Positions 59,618 to 64,000 of a DNA stretch of 64,000 nucleotides are shown piece after piece. Position 1 is the first letter of the stretch. Every line of letters starts with the position of its first letter. Position numbers and translations under genes: made by a program. Origin of the DNA: CAVPEW01 sp963703565. GTDB lineage: Bacteria; Actinomycetota; Acidimicrobiia; Acidimicrobiales; VFJN01. The notes beneath the pieces are model-generated. The model was given only the letters and a program-made list of their open reading frames with translations, had not been told where the DNA came from and did no database searches. The stretch covers positions 1 to 64,000 of the forward strand of contig CAVPEW010000064.1 of assembly GCA_963703565.1 (NCBI GenBank), in the 5' to 3' direction.

Positions 59618-60439
59618 TCACTCACCGAGCACCTGGGTTCCCAGGTCGGGCCAGGCCCGCTGCGCCCAGGGTCCGAAGTCCCGGTCGGTCAGCGCCACCA
59701 GCGACACCCCCGCATCGGGGTCGACCCACACGATGGTTCCGGCGCGCCCGAAGTGGCCGAACGCCCTCGGCGACGCTGTCGGCGGCATCCAGTGAGGGTC
59801 CTTGGCGTCGTGCAGCTCGAAGCCCAGGCCCCAGGGGTTGGGGTCGCGCCAGCCGAAGCCGGGCAGCGTGCCCGCGAGAGCGGCGAACGCTGGTCGTGTC
59901 GCTTCGTCGAGCAGGTCGGGCGCGAGGACGGTGCCGGGCTCGAGCATCTCGGCGGCGAAGCGGGCGAGGTCGGCCGCGTCGGAGCGCGCTCCGTGCGCCG
60001 GGGAGCCCACGAGCGTGGTGCGACCCATTCCCAGTGGCTCGCAGACGGCCTCGTAGAGGTAGGACGCGAAGGTCATCTCGGCGCGCCGGGCCACGACCTC
60101 GCCGAGCAGCTCGAACCCGCCGTTGGCGTAGATGCGGCGCGCGCCGGGGTCGGCCAAGGGTTGGCGGCCATCGGGGCCGAGGCCGGACGCGTGGGACAGC
60201 AGGTGCCTGGGAGTGGATCCCGGCGGCCCCATCGGCTCGTCGAGGTCGACGATTCCCTCCTGCACGGCCACGAGCACGGCGGTGGCGCTGAGGAGCTTGG
60301 TCACCGAAGCCAGGGCGAAGCTGCGGTGCGCGTCACCCACGAGCTGGACGTGCCCGCCCCGGCGAACGACCGCGGCGGCTGCGTGGGGCACCGGCCAGCG
60401 GGCCAGGACCGCGCCCAGCTCCGGTCCCGCCGACCCCAC
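59618..60439 (-). CDS. Serine hydrolase of the beta-lactamase/class C family
   Basis: The protein has 273 aa from GTG 60439. The catalytic SVTK (S45-x-x-K48) and YANGG (Y-x-N motif) are clear; FGHFGRAGTIVWVDP near residue 225 stands in the position of the third motif. There is no signal peptide, so it is probably cytoplasmic. The family includes esterases and peptidases, and resistance should not be assumed. GTG 60439 is set by TACGGT 8 nt upstream; the longer frame to 60643 would run into the divergent gene. Confidence 0.87.
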   Translation of the reverse strand: MGSAGPELGAVLARWPVPHAAAAVVRRGGHVQLVGDAHRSFALASVTKLLSATAVLVAVQEGIVDLDEPMGPPGSTPRHLLSHASGLGPDGRQPLADPGARRIYANGGFELLGEVVARRAEMTFASYLYEAVCEPLGMGRTTLVGSPAHGARSDAADLARFAAEMLEPGTVLAPDLLDEATRPAFAALAGTLPGFGWRDPNPWGLGFELHDAKDPHWMPPTASPRAFGHFGRAGTIVWVDPDAGVSLVALTDRDFGPWAQRAWPDLGTQVLGE

Positions 60440-60447
60440 GCATGCCG

Positions 60448-60453
60448 ACCGTA
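60448..60453 (-). promoter_or_regulatory. -10 box TACGGT for the serine hydrolase gene
   Basis: On the minus strand TACGGT ends 8 nt before GTG 60439. It lies 35 bp from the divergent box of the peroxidase gene. Confidence 0.5.
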
Positions 60454-60487
60454 GCCAGCTCCGGGACGCTTCCGATGGACCCGCCGG

Positions 60488-60493
60488 TAGCGT
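60488..60493 (+). promoter_or_regulatory. -10 box TAGCGT for the glutathione peroxidase-like gene
   Basis: TAGCGT ends 6 nt before ATG 60500. Confidence 0.55.
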
Positions 60494-60499
60494 TCGGAC

Positions 60500-60988
60500 A
60501 TGACGATCTACGACCACGAGATCAACCGCCTCGACGGTTCGCGCTTCGACCTGGCGGACCTGGCCGATCGTGCGACGATGTTCGTGAACGTCGCCTCGAA
60601 GTGCGGGTTGACCCCCCAGTACGAGGGCCTCGAGAAGCTCCATGAGCGCTACGCGGCACGGGGTTTAAACGTCGTGGGGATCCCCTGCAACCAGTTCATG
60701 GGTCAGGAGCCCGGTTCGCCCGAGGAGATCGCGGAGTTCTGCTCGGCCACCTACGGCGTGACGTTCCCGATGACCGAGAAGATCGAGGTGAACGGCGAAG
60801 GCCGTCACCCGCTGTACGAAGAGCTCACCGCCGTGGCCGATGCCGAGGGCAAAGCCGGGGACGTGAGCTGGAACTTCGAGAAGTTCCTGGTGGCCCCGGG
60901 TGCGTCGAGCATCGTTCGGTTCCGTCCCCAGGTGGAACCCGAGGATCCCTCGGTGATCGCAGCGATCGAGGCGGCGCTGCCGAGCTGA
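60500..60988 (+). CDS. Glutathione peroxidase-family thiol peroxidase
   Basis: The protein has 162 aa. NVASKCGLTPQYEGL holds the peroxidatic Cys (about residue 35; Cys, not selenocysteine), VVGIPCNQFMGQEPG the Gln of the catalytic tetrad, and DVSWNFEKFLV the Trp-Asn pair. The Cys in IPCNQF and the one in EFCSATYG are candidates for the resolving residue. In bacteria such enzymes usually take electrons from thioredoxin. ATG 60500 is fixed by a leaderless promoter. Confidence 0.93.
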   Translation: MTIYDHEINRLDGSRFDLADLADRATMFVNVASKCGLTPQYEGLEKLHERYAARGLNVVGIPCNQFMGQEPGSPEEIAEFCSATYGVTFPMTEKIEVNGEGRHPLYEELTAVADAEGKAGDVSWNFEKFLVAPGASSIVRFRPQVEPEDPSVIAAIEAALPS

Positions 60989-61075
60989 GTGGCCCGGGCC
61001 CTGCGCGGACCGGCCCGTGCCGCGCGGACCGGCTCACCGCACAGCGCGATGCGGCTGTCGCGCCCTACCAGCCGG

Positions 61076-61081
61076 TAGGAT
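61076..61081 (+). promoter_or_regulatory. -10 box TAGGAT for the DEAD-box helicase gene
   Basis: TAGGAT ends 14 nt before ATG 61096. The in-frame TTG at 61084 lies only 2 nt after the box and is not a credible start. Confidence 0.45.
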
Positions 61082-61095
61082 CGTTGCGATCCCGC

Positions 61096-62284
61096 ATGGC
61101 CGAGCAAGCTGACACCCTCCCCACCACCTTCGCCGACCTCGGGGTGGCTCCTTACCTGGTCGACGTGCTGGCCAGCCAGGGCATCCTCCAGCCCTTCGCG
61201 GTGCAGCGGCTCACCATCCCGGACGGGTTGGCCGGGCGCGACGTGTGCGGCAAGGCCAAGACCGGTTCGGGCAAGACGCTCGCCTTCGGCCTGCCGGTGG
61301 TGGAGCGCCTCGTACGAGCCGCGCCCGGGCGCCCCCGGGCCCTGGTGCTCCTGCCCACCCGTGAGCTGGCCCTGCAGGTCAGCCAGGTGCTGGTGCCACT
61401 CGTCGAGGCCCGCGGGATGCGCCTGCAGGCCATCTACGGCGGGGCCGACATGAAGCGCCAGGTGGACGGGCTCGCGGCGGGCGTCGAGCTCGTCATCGCC
61501 ACCCCGGGGCGGCTGATCGACCTCATCGAGCGGAGGGCCGTGTCGCTGGCCGAGGTCGACATGGTGGTGCTCGACGAAGCCGACCGCATGGCCGACATGG
61601 GGTTCCTGCCGCAGGTCGAGTGGGTGCTGCGCCACATCGATGGCGACCACCAGACCCTGCTGTTCTCGGCCACCCTCGATGGGGTCATCGACGGGCTGGT
61701 CCAGCGCTACCAGCGAGACCCCGTCTTCCACGAGGTGGCCTCCACCAGCGCCACCGTCGAGGCGATGGCCCACCGGTTCCTGCTCGTGCACGAGATGGAC
61801 AAGGTCCGCGTGGCGGCGGCGATCGCCTCGGGTTCCAGCCGCACGCTGGTGTTCACCAACACGAAGCGGGCTGCGGATCGGGTCACGCGCGACCTCAACG
61901 AAGCCGGTGTCGATGCCAGGGCCATCCACGGCGATCTGCGCCAGGAGGCGAGAGAGCGCGCGTTGGCGCGGTTCAGCTCCGGTGCCCTGCCGGTCCTGGT
62001 GGCGACCGACGTCGCTGCGCGGGGCTTGGACGTGGACGATGTCGACGTGGTCATCCACTACGACCCCGCCCCCGAGCACAAGACCTACCTGCACCGGTCC
62101 GGCCGCACGGCGCGTGCCGGGCGGGCGGGGCTGGCGGTGACCCTGGCGCTGTGGAACCAGGAGCCTCGAGGTCAAGCGGCTGCAGCGCCGCCTGGACCTG
62201 GTGGTGCCGATCACCGAGATGTTCTCCAACGACCCCCGCCTCGCCGACCTGGTGGCCTGGGACCCCGTCGCAACGGGAACCTGA
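61096..62284 (+). CDS. DEAD-box RNA helicase, frameshifted near the C-terminus
   Basis: An ATP-dependent RNA helicase. Motifs are Q motif TTFADLG...PFAVQ, motif I AKTGSGKT, Ia PTRELALQ, GG, Ib TPGRL, II DEAD (VVLDEADRMADMG), III SAT, IV LVFTNTKR, V ATDVAARGLDVDDVDVVIHYD, VI HRSGRTARAG. All are present. After LALWNQE the frame shifts: skipping one C of the CC at 62164-62165 gives LEVKRLQRRLDLVVPITEMF and a stop at 62282-62284, the normal end. Uncorrected, the frame runs on to 62412 with unrelated sequence. Corrected length is about 395 aa. It is the RhlE/CsdA-like general type. Sequencing error is the likely cause. Confidence 0.9.
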
Positions 62285-62330
62285 CCCCTCACGGCTCCGG
62301 CCGTGGCCCTGGCCTGCCGGGATCGGTGGG

Positions 62331-62336
62331 TACGGT
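62331..62336 (+). promoter_or_regulatory. -10 box TACGGT for the DNA methyltransferase gene
   Basis: TACGGT ends 6 nt before GTG 62343. Confidence 0.55.
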
Positions 62337-62342
62337 GCGGCG

Positions 62343-64000
62343 GTGCACCCCGCGAGCAGGCCGGCCGATCTGGCCAGGGTGGCCCAGTCGCTCGCTGCCG
62401 GTGCCGGAATAGAGCTGCCCGAGACCCTGGCGCTGTGGGCGCTCGCCGGTGGTCGCCCCACGCGGGCGCGGCCACGCCGGAGCGCGGAACCGGCGTGGGC
62501 TCTTGGCGCGACGCTCGAACGACGGCTGACCCCGGCGGAGCGTAGGCGCGGCGCGCACTACAGCCCGCCGGCGTTGGCGGATCGGATCGCCGCCCTGGCG
62601 CTGGCCCCCCGGCGGCGTCCAGCGGCGCCCACGGTGTGCGATCCGGGGTGCGGGGCCGGCAGCCTGCTGCTGGCGGCGGCCAGCAGACTCGCGGCCGAAG
62701 GTCTCGATCCGGGTCGGATCGCGCGGGAGCTGATCCACGGCGCCGACGTCGAGCCCCTGGCTGTCGCGGTGAGCGAGGCGGCGCTGGCGCTGTGGTCGGG
62801 GGGTGTGACACCCGGTGAGGGTCACTTCGTGGTGGCCGACCTGTTCGCTGGGGCAGACCCCGACGCCGCCTGGCCCGCGGGCGGATTCGACGTGGTGGTG
62901 GGTAACCCGCCGTTCCAGGCTCAGACGGCGCGCCGCACGCTGCGTCGAGCCGAGGTCACCGAGGGGGCGCGGGCCAGGTTCGGGTCCGCTGCCGCCGGGC
63001 TGGTCGACACCGCGGGTCTGTTCATGTTGGCTTCGCTCGACCTCGTGCGCGACGGAGGGACCCTGGCCATGGTCCAGCCGGCTTCGGTGGCCGCGGCCCG
63101 CGACGCCGAGGGCGTGCGCACGGCGCTGTCGGAGCGCGCCCGCGTTGTCGAGCTGTGGGCACCCGAGGGGCGGCTGTTCGAGGCTGCGGTTCACGTGTGC
63201 GTACCGGTGCTGGAGGTGGGTCGGCCCGGTTCTGCGGACTGGGCTCGTCACGTGGCGCGGGCCCGGGGCGTGCCTGCCTTTCGCCCGCGCTCGACGACCG
63301 AGCTGGCGGAGGTCGCCCGGGCCGTGGCGGGCTTCCGAGACGAGTACTACGGCCTGGCTCCGTTCGTGCGGGACCTCGGCGGCGGCGATGTGCCACCGAA
63401 GGGCGGTGAGTGGTCCGCCGATGAGGGCCCGCTGGTGACCAGCGGCGCCATCGACCTCGGCCGGTTGCACTGGGGGGAGCGGCCGGTGCGCTTCGCGCGG
63501 CAGAGCTGGGTTCGCCCCGTGGTGGATCGCAGGGGTGCACTGTCGGCGGGCGGGCGAACGGGGGCCCTGCTGGCCAGGGTCGGAGCCCCCAAGGCGATGG
63601 TGGCCACCCAGACCCGAATCGTGGAGGTGGCGGTCGACGACACCGGCCACTGCGTGCCCTGCACGCCGGTGATCTCCGTGCTGCCCCTCTCGCCGGGCGG
63701 ACCCGGACCCTGGGAGCTGGCGGCCGCGCTGGCCGCGCCCCCGGCGGTCGCCTGGTTGGCCGAGCGCACCGCCGGCACAGGTCTGCACCCCGGCTCGCTG
63801 CGGCCCACCGCACCACTGCTGGGTCGGATGCCCCTCCCCGTGGACGAGGCCGGCTGGGTCGAGGCGACAGAGGCATTGCGGGCCGGCGACCTCGACGGCT
63901 TCGGCCGTGCCGCCACCGCGGCCCACGCGCTGCCGGCCGCGACGGAGCGGCGAGTGCTCGCTTGGTGGACCGGGCGTCTCCCGGCTACCGCTGGCAGGGG
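62343..64000 (+). CDS. N6-adenine DNA methyltransferase-like protein, 3' end outside the window
   Basis: An open frame of 552 codons runs to the window end without a stop. RRRGAHYSPPALADRIAALAL (about residues 70-90) is the GAHYTP-type entry of Eco57I/TaqI-like gamma-class methyltransferases. CDPGCGAGSLLLAA is SAM-binding motif I, and VVVGNPPFQAQ is the catalytic NPPF motif IV. A target-recognition-like region begins after about residue 270. It may be a lone methyltransferase or part of a type IIG restriction-modification protein; no nuclease or restriction partner is visible in the window. GTG 62343 is supported by the leaderless box. Confidence 0.87.
   Translation, partial: MHPASRPADLARVAQSLAAGAGIELPETLALWALAGGRPTRARPRRSAEPAWALGATLERRLTPAERRRGAHYSPPALADRIAALALAPRRRPAAPTVCDPGCGAGSLLLAAASRLAAEGLDPGRIARELIHGADVEPLAVAVSEAALALWSGGVTPGEGHFVVADLFAGADPDAAWPAGGFDVVVGNPPFQAQTARRTLRRAEVTEGARARFGSAAAGLVDTAGLFMLASLDLVRDGGTLAMVQPASVAAARDAEGVRTALSERARVVELWAPEGRLFEAAVHVCVPVLEVGRPGSADWARHVARARGVPAFRPRSTTELAEVARAVAGFRDEYYGLAPFVRDLGGGDVPPKGGEWSADEGPLVTSGAIDLGRLHWGERPVRFARQSWVRPVVDRRGALSAGGRTGALLARVGAPKAMVATQTRIVEVAVDDTGHCVPCTPVISVLPLSPGGPGPWELAAALAAPPAVAWLAERTAGTGLHPGSLRPTAPLLGRMPLPVDEAGWVEATEALRAGDLDGFGRAATAAHALPAATERRVLAWWTGRLPATAGR

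Noticed and set aside
59618..60439. Antibiotic-resistance beta-lactamase
   Set aside because: There is no signal peptide and no resistance context; the SxxK and YxN motifs are shared with esterases and peptidases.

Overview
The window is high-GC bacterial chromosome (roughly 70% G+C by eye) with dense, often overlapping genes, many GTG starts and leaderless-type promoters. The gene set suggests a Gram-positive actinobacterium, probably of the class Acidimicrobiia (inference). It includes a BldD-type regulator with a c-di-GMP signature, a Tad pilus locus without an outer-membrane secretin, a conservon-type roadblock/GTPase module, PhoH-YbeY-Era, UppS-RecO-GlyS and DnaG-RpoD. The first ~318 bases are AT-rich and end abruptly inside a dnaJ fragment, so the left edge looks like a chimeric or foreign junction.

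Layout. 0.3-3.5 kb: dnaJ fragment, rsmE, a BldD-like regulator, hemW. 3.5-6.1 kb: a membrane pseudokinase with FG-GAP-like repeats followed by a LysM protein, divergent from a small membrane protein. 6.3-8.4 kb: a secreted LPKTG-anchored protein. 8.4-9.9 kb: a scar with a duplicated pilus-gene tail, a glycine-zipper protein and an IS256-type transposase relic. 9.9-16.6 kb: Tad pilus operon on the minus strand (cpaB-tadZ-tadA-tadB-tadC-flp and three TadE/G-like genes), almost all overlapping by a few bases. 16.8-19.5 kb: bioB, ung and small genes. 19.5-23.2 kb: phoH-ybeY-CNNM-era, translationally coupled. 23.2-29.9 kb: AddAB-like helicase-nuclease. 29.9-38.9 kb: yihY, uppS, recO, an RDD protein, glyS, ppdK, and a terC controlled by a manganese-type yybP-ykoY riboswitch. 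39-43.9 kb: dedA, dnaG-rpoD, tRNA-Asn, a frameshifted gluQ, tRNA-Met. 44-46.8 kb: unknown gene, inositol-phosphatase family, NUDIX, a second sigma-70. 47-53.2 kb: a large coiled-coil protein with a degenerate ATPase tail followed by a conservon (sensor kinase, fused roadblock-DUF742, GTPase). 53.2-64 kb: enoyl-CoA hydratase, tRNA-Val, msrA, a metallo-beta-lactamase-fold protein without its metal ligands, UvrD-HRDC helicase, phosphotransferase, serine hydrolase, glutathione peroxidase-like protein, DEAD-box helicase, and a DNA methyltransferase that runs off the end.

Main patterns. Twenty genes have a TANNNT -10 box whose last base lies 6-9 nt before the start codon, which predicts leaderless mRNAs and fixes many start codons. 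In five places the -10 box begins with the TAG stop codon of the preceding gene. The terC riboswitch has an 11-bp pairing between the conserved 3' aptamer strand and the Shine-Dalgarno region. Several conserved genes (dnaJ, gluQ, a DEAD-box helicase) carry single-base indels; sequencing error is at least as likely as gene decay. The least-described assemblies are the coiled-coil/conservon operon and the pseudokinase/LysM pair.
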